Shown here in pieces: positions 51,599-60,507 of a DNA stretch of 64,000 nucleotides; positions within the stretch are counted from its first letter, which is position 1; every line of letters starts with the position of its first letter. The notes under the pieces are model-generated. The model did not search any database. It was given only the letters and a program-made list of their open reading frames with translations, and was not told the DNA's origin. The translations under genes and the position numbers were made by a program. Origin of the DNA: an uncultured Bacteroidia bacterium (GTDB taxonomy: Bacteria; Bacteroidota; Bacteroidia; NS11-12g; UBA9320). The DNA is taken from positions 1-64,000 of the forward strand of contig CALSTB010000004.1 of NCBI GenBank assembly GCA_943789165.1, read 5' to 3'.

Positions 51599-51997
51599 AT
51601 GAATACTGATCCAATAGCAGATTATTTAACAAGGGTGCGTAACGCCATTAAGGCGAACCACAGGATTGTAGAAATCCCAGCATCTAACCTTAAAAAGGAT
51701 ATAACAAAAGTGCTTTTTGATAAAGGCTATATCTTGAATTACAAATTCGAAGATAATGGTCCTCAAGGCGTGATTAAAGTGGCGTTGAAATACCACCCAC
51801 TTACCAAAATTCCAGCCATCAGAGAGCTAAAACGTGTTAGTAAGCCTGGTTTGAGACAATACCGCGATTCGAAAAATTTACCACGTGTAATTAACGGATT
51901 AGGGATTGCAATCATGTCAACGTCTAAAGGCGTTATGACAGACAAAGAGGCAAGAAAAGAAAACGTAGGTGGCGAAGTAATTTGCTACGTATCATAA
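51599..51997 (+). CDS. rpsH: 30S ribosomal protein S8
   Basis: This 132-residue protein binds the central domain of 16S r[63 protein letters not shown] and the final GGEVICYVS are typical. In E. coli S8 represses the spc operon by binding an mRNA mimic of its rRNA site; I could not check for such a mimic here by eye. It precedes rplF by 12 nt. Confidence 0.97.
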   Translation: MNTDPIADYLTRVRNAIKANHRIVEIPASNLKKDITKVLFDKGYILNYKFEDNGPQGVIKVALKYHPLTKIPAIRELKRVSKPGLRQYRDSKNLPRVINGLGIAIMSTSKGVMTDKEARKENVGGEVICYVS

Positions 51998-52009
51998 AGA
52001 AAGATAACG

Positions 52010-52561
52010 ATGTCAAGAATAGGAAATAACCCAATCTCGATCCCAAGCGGGGTAGAAATTAAGTTTGAAAACGACGTAGTTTCTGTAAAGGGACCAAAAG
52101 GGGAACTTACACAAAAAGTGGACAGCAGCATTGGAATCAATGTAGAAGATGGAACTGTGAATGTAACGCGTGCATCAGAAATGAAGCAGCACAAAGCATT
52201 TCACGGATTGTATCGTTCGCTAATCAATAACATGGTTACCGGCGTAACAGAAGGATTCAAGACCCAACAAGAATTGGTGGGTGTTGGTTACAAAGCTGAA
52301 GTGAACGGTCAAATTTTGGAATTGAACTTAGGTTTTTCCCATAACATTTACATCCAAGTGCCATCAGAAATTAATGTTTCTGCTGAAACTGTTAAAGGTA
52401 AAAACCCGGTGATTACAATGGAAAGCCACGACAAACAATTAATTGGTCAGGTGGCTGCCAAAATTAGATCACTAAGAAAACCAGAACCGTTTAAAGGTAA
52501 AGGTGTTCGATTTGTTGGAGAAGAAATTAGAAGAAAAGCTGGTAAATCAGCTGCTAAGTAA
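52010..52561 (+). CDS. rplF: 50S ribosomal protein L6
   Basis: This 183-residue protein lies near the factor-binding site and the sarcin-ricin loop. MSRIGNNPISIPSGVEIK, HGLYRSLINNMVTGVTEGFKTQQELVGVGYKAEV and the C-terminal signature RKPEPFKGKGVRFVGEEIRRKAGKSAAK are present. It has two similar alpha/beta halves, as in the family. Length is normal. It is followed by rplR after 11 nt. Confidence 0.97.
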   Translation: MSRIGNNPISIPSGVEIKFENDVVSVKGPKGELTQKVDSSIGINVEDGTVNVTRASEMKQHKAFHGLYRSLINNMVTGVTEGFKTQQELVGVGYKAEVNGQILELNLGFSHNIYIQVPSEINVSAETVKGKNPVITMESHDKQLIGQVAAKIRSLRKPEPFKGKGVRFVGEEIRRKAGKSAAK

Positions 52562-52572
52562 ACGCATTTAAT

Positions 52573-52923
52573 ATGTCAACAGTAAAGTTTAAAAAGAGAT
52601 TAAAGGTAAAAAGAAGAATCCGTAAGAATGTTTTCGGAACTGCTTCAAAACCTAGATTGTCCGTTTTTCGTAGCAATAAGCAGATTTATGGTCAGTTGAT
52701 TGATGACGAAAACCAACGTACAATTATGGCGTTTTCATCTGCGAAAGCAGCAGACCTTTCTGGCAACAAAGTAGCGCAAGCATACGAAGTTGGAAAGCAA
52801 CTTGGCGCACAAGCTGTAAGCAATGGCGTGGAAGAAGTTGTTTTTGATCGAAATGGTTACATCTACCACGGTAGAGTGAAAAGTTTCGGTGACGGAGCAC
52901 GTGAAGGAGGATTAAAATTTTAA
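52573..52923 (+). CDS. rplR: 50S ribosomal protein L18
   Basis: This 116-residue 5S-rRNA-binding protein shows a basic N-terminus (KFKKRLKVKRRIRKNVFGTASKPRLSVFRSNKQIYGQLIDD), the AYEVGKQLGAQA helix and the end YHGRVKSFGDGAREGGLKF. All are family features. It links 5S rRNA to the central protuberance together with L5. Gaps are 11 nt to rplF and 6 nt to rpsE. Confidence 0.97.
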   Translation: MSTVKFKKRLKVKRRIRKNVFGTASKPRLSVFRSNKQIYGQLIDDENQRTIMAFSSAKAADLSGNKVAQAYEVGKQLGAQAVSNGVEEVVFDRNGYIYHGRVKSFGDGAREGGLKF

Positions 52924-52929
52924 GAGACT

Positions 52930-53448
52930 ATGGCAACGCAAACATTAAAAAGAATAAAAACCACTGATTTAGAACTTAAAGATACCGTTGTAGGTATTCA
53001 GCGAGTTGCTAAAGTAACCAAAGGTGGTCGTACTTTCAGCTTTACTGCTATTGTAGTAGTTGGAGATGGAAATGGAATCGTAGGTCATGGTCTTGGAAAA
53101 GCGAGTGAAGTTATCGATGCCATCCAAAAAGGAATCGAAGACGCTAAGAAGAACTTAATTAGAGTACCTGTTATCAACGGTACCGTTCCTCACGAGCAAT
53201 ACGGAAAATACAGCGGTGGTAAAGTCTTTATCAAGCCTGCTTCTCACGGTACTGGTGTAATTGCTGGTGGTGCGATGCGTGCGGTATTAGAATCAGCTGG
53301 TGTACACGATGTATTAGCGAAGTCTAAAGGTTCGTCTAACCCACACAACGTGGTTAAGGCTACCATCGATGCTTTGGCTAAATTAAGAGACCCTTACACT
53401 GTTGCAGAGCAAAGAGGCGTTTCGTTGAAAAAAGTATTTAACGGATAA
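52930..53448 (+). CDS. rpsE: 30S ribosomal protein S5
   Basis: This 172-residue protein helps with decoding accuracy and mRNA unwinding. The double-stranded-RNA-like N-terminal domain has [37 protein letters not shown], and the C-terminal domain has [30 protein letters not shown]. The loop GGRTF is where spectinomycin-resistance changes occur in other bacteria and looks normal here. It precedes rpmD by 10 nt. Confidence 0.97.
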   Translation: MATQTLKRIKTTDLELKDTVVGIQRVAKVTKGGRTFSFTAIVVVGDGNGIVGHGLGKASEVIDAIQKGIEDAKKNLIRVPVINGTVPHEQYGKYSGGKVFIKPASHGTGVIAGGAMRAVLESAGVHDVLAKSKGSSNPHNVVKATIDALAKLRDPYTVAEQRGVSLKKVFNG

Positions 53449-53458
53449 TTACAGCACA

Positions 53459-53635
53459 ATGGGAAAGATTAAGGTAACGAAGGTTAAAAGCACGATAAAA
53501 AGACCTGCAGACCAAAAGCGAACAATGGAAGCGCTTGGTTTGAGAAAGATGAATCAATCAAATGAATTGAATGATTCACCTCAGATTCGTGGAATGATTA
53601 GAAAAGTGAGTCACTTGATAAAAGTAGAAGAATAA
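53459..53635 (+). CDS. rpmD: 50S ribosomal protein L30
   Basis: This short gene encodes 58 residues: [19 protein letters not shown], then [19 protein letters not shown], then [17 protein letters not shown]. The L30 pattern (IKVT..KS.I....Q..T...LGLRK and GMI..V.HL) is clear. It fills the gap between rpsE and rplO, exactly where rpmD sits in other bacteria. It lies 10 nt after rpsE and 1 nt before rplO. Confidence 0.95.
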   Translation: MGKIKVTKVKSTIKRPADQKRTMEALGLRKMNQSNELNDSPQIRGMIRKVSHLIKVEE

Positions 53636-53636
53636 G

Positions 53637-54083
53637 ATGGATTTAAGTAGCTTAAAACCGGCAGAAGGATCGGTTAAGAAGAGAAAACGTATTGGGCGTG
53701 GTCAGGGTTCTGGCAGAGGTGGTACTTCTACAAAAGGACATAAAGGAGCACAATCAAGAACTGGATATAGCCGAAAAGCTGGTTTCGAAGGTGGTCAAAT
53801 GCCTATTCAACGTCGTTTGCCTAAACGAGGTTTCAAAAACCGTAATAGAGTTGCTTATACAGCACTTAACTTGAGTAAAATTGAAGAACTAGTAGCAAAA
53901 TACGGGTTCAAAGAAATTACTCCTGAAGTACTTCAAGAAGCGAACTTAGTTGGCAAAACAGAGAGAATCAAAGTATTGGCCCGTGGAGAAATCAAATCGG
54001 GAATAACCGTTAAAGCACATGCCTTTTCAGAGAAAGCGAAAGAAGCAATCGAAAAAGCAGGTGGTAACGTGGAAACCCTTTAG
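53637..54083 (+). CDS. rplO: 50S ribosomal protein L15
   Basis: This 148-residue late-assembly 50S protein has the Gly/Arg-rich N-terminus SVKKRKRIGRGQGSGRGGTSTKGHKGAQSRTGYSRKAGFEGGQMPIQRRLPKRGF and the globular C-terminus with VKAHAFSEKAKEAIEKAGG. Those are family hallmarks. It follows rpmD after 1 nt and precedes secY by 5 nt, as in the conserved spc order. Confidence 0.97.
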   Translation: MDLSSLKPAEGSVKKRKRIGRGQGSGRGGTSTKGHKGAQSRTGYSRKAGFEGGQMPIQRRLPKRGFKNRNRVAYTALNLSKIEELVAKYGFKEITPEVLQEANLVGKTERIKVLARGEIKSGITVKAHAFSEKAKEAIEKAGGNVETL

Positions 54084-54088
54084 AATCA

Positions 54089-55444
54089 ATGAAGAAGTTA
54101 ATAGAAACGATTAAGAACATTTTCAGCATTGAAGAGCTGAGATCGCGTATTTTTAATACGCTCATTTTGTTGGCAGTTTTTAGAGTAGGTACTTTTATCC
54201 GTATTCCGGGTATCGACAAAGTATTACTTGACGAAATCAATAAAGGAAACCCTGCTAAAGGGTTGATGGGATTGATCGATACGTTTGCAGGTGGAGCCTT
54301 CGAAAGAGCCTCCGTTTTTGCATTGGGTATCATGCCATATATCTCAGCATCGATTGTTATTCAGTTGTTGACTGTAGCCGTACCGTCTTTCCAAAAAATG
54401 TCGAAAGAAGGTGAAGATGGCCGTCAACGAATGAACCAGATTACAAGATGGTTAACAATCGCCATTACTGCTGTTCAAGCAATCAGTTTCATTATTAGCT
54501 TCCAATCAGATCCAAACAAGAGCACAACTATATTGATGAGTAACTCATTCATGTTTATGGTTACTTCAGTAGTTGTTCTTGTCGCTGGTACCATGTTCAC
54601 AATGTGGATTGGTGAAAGAATTACCGACCGTGGGTTGGGTAATGGTATTTCATTGATCATCATGGTGGGTATCATCTCTAAACTACCACACTCATTACTT
54701 GCTGAGTTTGCTCACAAAATGGGGAACAATGGTGGTCCAATTATATTTATCCTTGAAATTGTCTTCTGGCTGTTAGTAATACTATCCGTAATTCTGTTAG
54801 TACAAGGAACCAGAAGAATACCAGTACAATATGCAAAACGAATTGTTGGAAACCGACAGTTTGGTGGTGTACGTCAGTACTTACCATTAAAAGTTAACGC
54901 TGCAGGTGTAATGCCAATCATCTTTGCTCAGGCTTTGATGTTTATCCCAAGTAGTGTTGCTGGTTTCTTTCAAGATAGCGATGGATTGAGAAACTTCTTC
55001 TCAGGGTTTGTAGACTTTACGTCTTTTACCTACAACATCGTCTTCTTCTTTATGATTGTACTATTTACCTATTTCTATACAGCGATCACTGTGAATCCAA
55101 ATCAGATTGCAGACGACTTGAAAAGAAATGGTGGATTTATACCAGGAGTAAAACCAGGTAGAGCAACTGCAAATTTTGTGGATGCGGTTATGTCAAGAAT
55201 AACCTTACCCGGTGCTATCTTCTTAGGATTCGTTTCGATCTTCCCTGCATTTGCAATCATATTTGGAGTGAACAACCAATTCGCACAGTTTTATGGCGGT
55301 ACGTCCCTTCTAATTATGGTTGGTGTTGTACTTGATACGCTGCAACAAGTAGAGTCTCACTTATTAATGAGACACTATGATGGGTTGATGAAAACAGGTC
55401 GAATTAAAGGACGTTCTTCTACTGGAGGAGCAATAGCAGGTTAG
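54089..55444 (+). CDS. secY: preprotein translocase subunit SecY
   Basis: This 451-residue protein is the channel of the Sec export machinery, with ten membrane helices. IPGIDKVLLDEINKG, the plug region after GLMGLIDTFAGGAFERASVFALGIMPYISASIVIQLL, GIGxG-like GERITDRGLGNGISLIIM and the PIIFAQALMFIPSS region are present. It exports the many signal-peptide proteins in this window. No secE/secG is near. A promoter for the next genes begins right after the stop (about 55447). Confidence 0.97.
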   Translation: MKKLIETIKNIFSIEELRSRIFNTLILLAVFRVGTFIRIPGIDKVLLDEINKGNPAKGLMGLIDTFAGGAFERASVFALGIMPYISASIVIQLLTVAVPSFQKMSKEGEDGRQRMNQITRWLTIAITAVQAISFIISFQSDPNKSTTILMSNSFMFMVTSVVVLVAGTMFTMWIGERITDRGLGNGISLIIMVGIISKLPHSLLAEFAHKMGNNGGPIIFILEIVFWLLVILSVILLVQGTRRIPVQYAKRIVGNRQFGGVRQYLPLKVNAAGVMPIIFAQALMFIPSSVAGFFQDSDGLRNFFSGFVDFTSFTYNIVFFFMIVLFTYFYTAITVNPNQIADDLKRNGGFIPGVKPGRATANFVDAVMSRITLPGAIFLGFVSIFPAFAIIFGVNNQFAQFYGGTSLLIMVGVVLDTLQQVESHLLMRHYDGLMKTGRIKGRSSTGGAIAG

Positions 55445-55446
55445 TG

Positions 55447-55477
55447 TTGAAAATGAATTTATTATTTGCTACTTTTG
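55447..55477 (+). promoter_or_regulatory. internal promoter before infA
   Basis: TTG (55447-55449), a 20-nt spacer and a perfect TACTTTTG (55470-55477) lie in the only sizeable gap of the spc-alpha segment (50 nt). It can drive infA, rpmJ, rpsM, rpsK, rpsD, rpoA and rplQ separately from the rpsL promoter. Confidence 0.6.
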
Positions 55478-55494
55478 CAGCCCTGAAATAATAG

Positions 55495-55713
55495 ATGGCA
55501 AAACAAGAACCTATAAAGCAAGACGGTGTGATAACAGAAGCGTTATCCAATGCCCGTTTTAGAGTTGAATTAGAAAATGGACACGTAATACTGGCCACGA
55601 TATCTGGAAAAATGAGGATGCACTACATCCGAATTCTACCAGGTGACAAAGTTCAAGTGGAGATGACTCCATATGACTTAACCCGCGGACGTATTACTTA
55701 CCGATATAAATAA
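55495..55713 (+). CDS. infA: translation initiation factor IF-1
   Basis: This 72-residue OB-fold protein binds the A site during initiation. [72 protein letters not shown] contains all the family strands. It is preceded by its own promoter and followed 5 nt later by rpmJ. Length is standard. Confidence 0.97.
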   Translation: MAKQEPIKQDGVITEALSNARFRVELENGHVILATISGKMRMHYIRILPGDKVQVEMTPYDLTRGRITYRYK

Positions 55714-55718
55714 AAATT

Positions 55719-55835
55719 ATGAAAGTTACAGCAGCTGTAAAAAAGCGAAGTGTTGATTGCAAGATTGTTAAACGAAACGGTAAGGTTTACGTGATTAACA
55801 AGAAGAACCCAAGATTTAAACAAAGACAAGGTTAA
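55719..55835 (+). CDS. rpmJ: 50S ribosomal protein L36, zinc-free form
   Basis: This is a 38-residue protein: [19 protein letters not shown], then [19 protein letters not shown]. The end [10 protein letters not shown] is diagnostic of L36. The zinc-ribbon ligands (C..C...C....H) are mostly gone: only one Cys remains, so it is the C-minus form. It lies 5 nt after infA and 10 nt before rpsM. Confidence 0.95.
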   Translation: MKVTAAVKKRSVDCKIVKRNGKVYVINKKNPRFKQRQG

Positions 55836-55845
55836 TATTTAAGAA

Positions 55846-56220
55846 ATGGCAAGGATTTCAGGTGTTGATTTACCTAAAAATAAAAGAGGCGTTATTGGTC
55901 TAACGTACATCTATGGTATTGGGCTTACAACTGCTCAAAACATTCTTACGAAAGGGAATATCTCTTGGGATAAGAAAGTGAACGAATGGGACGATGAAGA
56001 CATCGCTTCAATTCGTGATACTATTTCTGAAATGACCGTGGAGGGAGAGTTGAGATCTCGCACACAGATGAACATCAAACGTATGATGGACATAGGTTGT
56101 TACAGAGGTTTACGACATAGAAAAGGATTGCCATTAAGAGGGCAGCGAACTAAAAACAACAGTCGAACCAGAAAAGGTAAGAGAAAAACTGTTGCAGGTA
56201 AGAAAAAAGCCGTTAAGTAA
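55846..56220 (+). CDS. rpsM: 30S ribosomal protein S13
   Basis: This 124-residue protein contacts the P-site tRNA and the 50S bridge B1. [26 protein letters not shown] and [38 protein letters not shown] are the typical start and tail. Length is normal. It opens the alpha segment and is followed by rpsK after 13 nt. Confidence 0.97.
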   Translation: MARISGVDLPKNKRGVIGLTYIYGIGLTTAQNILTKGNISWDKKVNEWDDEDIASIRDTISEMTVEGELRSRTQMNIKRMMDIGCYRGLRHRKGLPLRGQRTKNNSRTRKGKRKTVAGKKKAVK

Positions 56221-56233
56221 TAAACATTGAGTT

Positions 56234-56623
56234 ATGGCAACTGGTAAAAAGGTAACGAAGAAAAGAAAAGTAAATGTCGAGTCCACTGGACAAGTACATA
56301 TCAAAGCAAGTTTTAACAACTTGTTGATTTCTATCACAAACAACCAAGGACAAGTAATTTCTTGGTCGAGTGCTGGAAAGATGGGATTCAGAGGATCCAA
56401 AAAGAACACTCCATACGCAGGTCAAACTGCATGTTTGGATTGTGCTAAAACAGCAGCTGATGCTGGTTTAAGAAAGGTTGACGTGTTTGTAAAAGGTCCT
56501 GGTGCAGGTAGAGAATCTGCGATCAGAACATTACAAACTGCTGGTATTGAAGTAACGTCTATTACAGATGTAACGCCATTGCCACACAACGGTTGTCGTC
56601 CTCCAAAAAGAAGAAGAGTTTAA
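56234..56623 (+). CDS. rpsK: 30S ribosomal protein S11
   Basis: This 129-residue protein lies on the platform near the mRNA exit. [44 protein letters not shown] and [46 protein letters not shown] are the conserved blocks. Length is normal. It is followed by rpsD after 21 nt. Confidence 0.97.
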   Translation: MATGKKVTKKRKVNVESTGQVHIKASFNNLLISITNNQGQVISWSSAGKMGFRGSKKNTPYAGQTACLDCAKTAADAGLRKVDVFVKGPGAGRESAIRTLQTAGIEVTSITDVTPLPHNGCRPPKRRRV

Positions 56624-56644
56624 TACATTTAGTAAGTAAGATAA

Positions 56645-57247
56645 ATGGCAAGATATACAGGTCCTAAGTCTAAAATCGCTCGGAAATTTAAAGAACCTAT
56701 TTTCGGCCCTGATAAAGCACTGGAGAAAAAGAATTATCCTCCAGGAATGCACGGGAACGCACGAAGAAGAGGTAAAAAATCTGAGTACGCGATTCAATTA
56801 GCTGAGAAGCAAAAAGCTAAATATACCTATGGTGTATTAGAAAAGCAATTTGCTAACATGTTTGATAAAGCAGCTCGTAAAAAAGGTATTACTGGTGAGA
56901 ACTTATTGAAGTTTCTTGAAGCTAGATTAGACAACGCAGTATACCGTTTAGGTATCGCGAACACAAGAAGTGGTGCACGTCAATTGGTGTCGCACAAGCA
57001 CATGATGGTGAATGGTGTTGTAACCAACATTCCTTCATATCAATTGAAGCCTGGTGACGTTATATCGGTTCGTGAAAAATCAAAATCTATTGAGTTTATC
57101 ACTGATTCGTTGGCTACCAAAAAAGAATACTCTTGGTTACAGTGGGACGACACTACCATGTCAGGCACCTACCTAAACCATCCAGAGCGAGAAGACATTC
57201 CTGAAAACATTAAGGAGCAGTTAATCGTCGAATTATATTCTAAGTAA
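56645..57247 (+). CDS. rpsD: 30S ribosomal protein S4, zinc-free form
   Basis: This 200-residue protein initiates 30S body assembly and guards the mRNA entry. The N-terminus [15 protein letters not shown] lacks the four zinc Cys of some S4 proteins (C-minus). The S4 domain has [52 protein letters not shown]. In E. coli S4 represses the alpha operon; no such leader could be judged here. It is followed by rpoA after 19 nt. Confidence 0.97.
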   Translation: MARYTGPKSKIARKFKEPIFGPDKALEKKNYPPGMHGNARRRGKKSEYAIQLAEKQKAKYTYGVLEKQFANMFDKAARKKGITGENLLKFLEARLDNAVYRLGIANTRSGARQLVSHKHMMVNGVVTNIPSYQLKPGDVISVREKSKSIEFITDSLATKKEYSWLQWDDTTMSGTYLNHPEREDIPENIKEQLIVELYSK

Positions 57248-57266
57248 TCCTAATTAAATAGAAGAA

Positions 57267-58259
57267 ATGGCAATTTTAGATTTTCAAAAACCGGATAAGG
57301 TTATCATGCATAAAGAAACAGACAATTACGGTCTGTTCGAATTTTCTCCTTTGGAAAAAGGATATGGTGTTACTGTTGGTAATGCTATGAGAAGAATCTT
57401 GTTGTCTTCATTAGAAGGTTATGCGATTACTTCAATTAAAATTCCTGGTGTAGATCACGAATTTTCAACAATCAAAGGCGTGTCTCAAGACATCACTGAG
57501 ATTATTTTAAACTTGAAACAAGTTCGTTTTAAGAAAGTAACTGAAGGTCACGAAGTTGAAAAAATATACGTTTCTCTTAAAGGAAAGGATGTTTTTACTG
57601 CTGGTGATATTTCAAGATATACAAACTCATTTGAAATCCTTAACCCAGATTTAGTTATCTGTGATATGGAGCCATTTGTAAACTTAGAAATCGAATTGAC
57701 GGTTGATAAGGGTCGTGGTTATGTACCTTCTGATGAGAACTTACCTGCTGACGCACCAATCGGTCTTGTACCAATTGATTCTATCTTCACACCTATCAAA
57801 AACGTTAAGTTTAGAGTAGAAGATTTTCGTGTTGAGCAAAGAACGGATTACGAAAAATTAGTTTTTGAAGTATCTACTGATGGATCTATCCATCCAGAAG
57901 ATGCCTTAAAAGAAGCTGCCAAAATCATGATTCAACACTTAGTGTTGTTCTCTGACGAAAGCATCTTACTTGATAGCCAAGTGAAAACTAAAACTGCTGA
58001 AGTGGATGAAAATACACTTCACATGAGAAAAATCTTAAAAACTTCTCTAGCTGATCTTGACCTTTCTGTTCGTGCTTACAACTGTTTGAAAGCAGCTGAA
58101 ATCAGAACATTAGGAGAACTTGTAAGCTACCACATTGAAGACTTATTGAAATTCAGAAACTTCGGTAAGAAATCATTGACGGAATTAGAAGAGTTTGTAA
58201 GAGAAAAAGGATTGAATTTTGGAATGGATGTCGCTAAATACAACTTAGACGACGAATAA
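57267..58259 (+). CDS. rpoA: DNA-directed RNA polymerase subunit alpha
   Basis: This 330-residue subunit nucleates polymerase assembly and contacts upstream promoter DNA. The N-terminal domain has [41 protein letters not shown]. The C-terminal domain (about 240-325) has [48 protein letters not shown], the helix-hairpin-helix that binds UP elements. Length is standard. It lies between rpsD and rplQ as usual. Confidence 0.97.
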   Translation: MAILDFQKPDKVIMHKETDNYGLFEFSPLEKGYGVTVGNAMRRILLSSLEGYAITSIKIPGVDHEFSTIKGVSQDITEIILNLKQVRFKKVTEGHEVEKIYVSLKGKDVFTAGDISRYTNSFEILNPDLVICDMEPFVNLEIELTVDKGRGYVPSDENLPADAPIGLVPIDSIFTPIKNVKFRVEDFRVEQRTDYEKLVFEVSTDGSIHPEDALKEAAKIMIQHLVLFSDESILLDSQVKTKTAEVDENTLHMRKILKTSLADLDLSVRAYNCLKAAEIRTLGELVSYHIEDLLKFRNFGKKSLTELEEFVREKGLNFGMDVAKYNLDDE

Positions 58260-58278
58260 TATTTGATTTAAGAAGGAA

Positions 58279-58824
58279 ATGAGACACGGAAAGAAATTTA
58301 ATCACCTCGGTCGTAAGAAAGGACACAGAGAAGCAATGTTGTCGAATATGGCATCATCGCTGATTATGCATAAACGTATATTTACCACAACTGCTAAAGC
58401 GAAAGCGTTGCGTATTTACGTAGAACCTTTGATTACTAAATCTAAAGAAGATTCTACGCACTCACGTCGAGTTGTATTTAGTTACCTACAGAATAAAGAT
58501 TCAGTAAAAGAATTGTTCAGTACTGTAGCTGAAAAAGTAGCTGACAGACCAGGTGGATATACTAGAATCTTGAAAACACATAACCGATTAGGCGACAACG
58601 CGGAAATGTGTATGATGGAATTGGTTGACTTCAATGAAGCAATGTTGGAACAAAAAGTTTCTAAATCTTCAGGAGCAACTAAAGCAAAACGTACTCGTCG
58701 TGGTAAGAAAAAATCAGACGACGTAGTTGCTGAAACAGTTGAAAAGGTAGAAGAAGTAGTTGAGGAAAAAGTTGAAAAAACTCCTGAGGCTTCTGCTGAT
58801 ACCGACGCTGAAACAAAAGAATAA
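58279..58824 (+). CDS. rplQ: 50S ribosomal protein L17 with extended tail
   Basis: The first 120 residues ([42 protein letters not shown] ... [28 protein letters not shown]) are standard L17, which lies at the tunnel exit. The remaining 60 residues are a low-complexity basic then Glu/Val/Lys-rich tail ([15 protein letters not shown]), giving 181 against the usual 115-125. Such tails are common in Bacteroidetes. It is the last gene of the cluster, ended by a clear terminator. Confidence 0.96.
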   Translation: MRHGKKFNHLGRKKGHREAMLSNMASSLIMHKRIFTTTAKAKALRIYVEPLITKSKEDSTHSRRVVFSYLQNKDSVKELFSTVAEKVADRPGGYTRILKTHNRLGDNAEMCMMELVDFNEAMLEQKVSKSSGATKAKRTRRGKKKSDDVVAETVEKVEEVVEEKVEKTPEASADTDAETKE

Positions 58825-58846
58825 AACAATCATGTTTTGATATAAA

Positions 58847-58870
58847 GGGCATCTTAGATGCCCTTTTTTT
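58847..58870 (+). terminator. intrinsic terminator of the ribosomal cluster
   Basis: GGGCATC-TTA-GATGCCC is followed by seven T, 22 nt after rplQ. It is a textbook Rho-independent terminator. Confidence 0.9.
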
Positions 58871-58872
58871 AT

Positions 58873-58895
58873 GCCTTAATCCAACGTATTAAGGC
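58873..58895. promoter_or_regulatory. inverted repeat upstream of hppD, possible operator
   Basis: A perfect 8-bp repeat, GCCTTAAT/ATTAAGGC, has a 7-nt spacer and lies just upstream of a GATATTTG near-match to the -7 box (58905-58912). It covers the expected -33 region, which suits a regulator site (inference). Confidence 0.35.
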
Positions 58896-58934
58896 AAGAT
58901 TATAGATATTTGCACCTTGTAAAAACAGAGTAAC

Positions 58935-60059
58935 ATGCAACGAGAAACATTGGAAGCACTTAAACCAGAAGTTGATTTTCTACCACTCAACGGAACGGAC
59001 CATATTGAGTTTTATGTCGGAAACGCCAAACAGTCTGCGTATTATTATCAGTCTGCGTGGGGATATGAGCTTATAGCCTATGCCGGACCAGAAACAGGAG
59101 TAAGGGAGAAAGCATCCTATGTCTTGAAGCAAGGAAAGATTGTACTCATTCTTTCAACTGCGTTACATGCAAATTCGGAAATCTCTAACCACGTAAATAC
59201 ACACGGAGATGGTGTGAAGTATTTATCTCTTTGGGTTGATGATGCGACAAAATCTTTTGAAGAAACGGTAAAAAGAGGCGCGAAGCCTTTCATGGAACCA
59301 ACCAAATTCGAAGATGAAAATGGCTATGTCATAATTTCTGCCATACACACCTACGGTGAAACGATTCATAAATTTGTTGAAAGAAGCAACTACAACGGAC
59401 CGTTTTTACCTGGCTACGAGAAGCCAACACATAAAATAAACAATGTTCCTGTTGGACTAAAACACATTGATCACTGCGTTGGTAACGTGGAACTGGGTAA
59501 AATGAATGAGTGGGTTAAATTCTACGAAGACGTACTCGGATTCCGTTTGCTGTTAACCTTTGACGACGATGATATTTCTACCGAATACTCTGCATTGATG
59601 TCTAAAGTAGTGAGTAACGGGAATGGATATGTGAAATTTCCAATCAACGAACCCGCTGATGGAAAGCGCAAGTCTCAAATTGAAGAATACCTTGATTTTT
59701 ATGGTGGCGCCGGTGTTCAACATATCGCCGTAGCTACTGACGATATTTTACACACAATAGGTGAACTAAGAAACCGTGGAATCGAATTCTTGTATGTGCC
59801 AGATACCTACTACGAAGATTTGTTAGAGCGTGTTGGTGACATCAAGGAGGATATCGAAGATCTTAAGAAACACAACATCTTAGTAGACCGAGATGATGAA
59901 GGATATTTATTGCAGATTTTTACCAAACCAGTTGAAGACAGACCAACGTTGTTTTTTGAAATTATTCAAAGAAGAGGCGCACAGTCTTTTGGTAAAGGAA
60001 ACTTCAAAGCCTTATTCGAATCAATAGAACGGGAGCAAGAACGCAGAGGAAACCTGTAA
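58935..60059 (+). CDS. hppD: 4-hydroxyphenylpyruvate dioxygenase
   Basis: This 374-residue iron enzyme converts 4-hydroxyphenylpyruvate to homogentisate in tyrosine breakdown. It has two glyoxalase-type halves. Iron ligands are the His in LKHIDHCVGNV, the His in GVQHIAVATDDI and the Glu in LFFEIIQRRG. The C-terminal GFGKGNF-like helix is FGKGNFKALFESIEREQ. Length is normal. No other tyrosine-degradation genes are adjacent. It is followed after 1 nt by the Cys-rich secreted protein. Confidence 0.93.
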   Translation: MQRETLEALKPEVDFLPLNGTDHIEFYVGNAKQSAYYYQSAWGYELIAYAGPETGVREKASYVLKQGKIVLILSTALHANSEISNHVNTHGDGVKYLSLWVDDATKSFEETVKRGAKPFMEPTKFEDENGYVIISAIHTYGETIHKFVERSNYNGPFLPGYEKPTHKINNVPVGLKHIDHCVGNVELGKMNEWVKFYEDVLGFRLLLTFDDDDISTEYSALMSKVVSNGNGYVKFPINEPADGKRKSQIEEYLDFYGGAGVQHIAVATDDILHTIGELRNRGIEFLYVPDTYYEDLLERVGDIKEDIEDLKKHNILVDRDDEGYLLQIFTKPVEDRPTLFFEIIQRRGAQSFGKGNFKALFESIEREQERRGNL

Positions 60060-60060
60060 C

Positions 60061-60507
60061 ATGCGACTCATTCTGATTGTATGCGTCTGTTTTTGCGTCT
60101 TATCGGCACAGAAATGTAATGACAAACCAACGCATCGAGTCAATATCGTCTTAACCAAAACAGAATCTTATTGCGGTGGAGCTGAACCACCAGAAGAGTT
60201 ATTAACGGAATTAAACACACCTAAACCGTATAATAGTGGTAAAGTGTATATTCTGGATGATTTAAAGGCGTGTGTAGACAGTATTACTCCTACTAACGTC
60301 GAAACCCTAGTGCCACTAAAAACAGGCCATTATACGGCGCATCTCGTGGCAAAATTAAAAGACTTAGAAAGCATTACTTCAGAAGACGAGCAATGTATTA
60401 CAGCTTTCAAACAACGCATTTTGGCGATGTTCGAAATAAAAGGGGATACGGCTTTACAAGTGAACCTGCATTTTGGATGTAATCCGTGTTATCCGCCACC
60501 GCCTTAA
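60061..60507 (+). CDS. secreted Cys-rich protein, paralogue of the convergent neighbour
   Basis: This 148-residue protein has a signal peptide (about 1-16) and then ESYCGGAEPPEELLTEL, KVYILDD and a C-terminal FGCNPCYPPPP. It starts 1 nt after hppD and may share its transcript. The YCGGAxPxEE block and the xCNPCxxP end are also found in the convergent gene at 60508-61074, so the two are paralogues. Beta-rich, perhaps with two disulfides. The family is not one I can name. The stops of the pair abut at 60507/60508. Confidence 0.6.
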   Translation: MRLILIVCVCFCVLSAQKCNDKPTHRVNIVLTKTESYCGGAEPPEELLTELNTPKPYNSGKVYILDDLKACVDSITPTNVETLVPLKTGHYTAHLVAKLKDLESITSEDEQCITAFKQRILAMFEIKGDTALQVNLHFGCNPCYPPPP

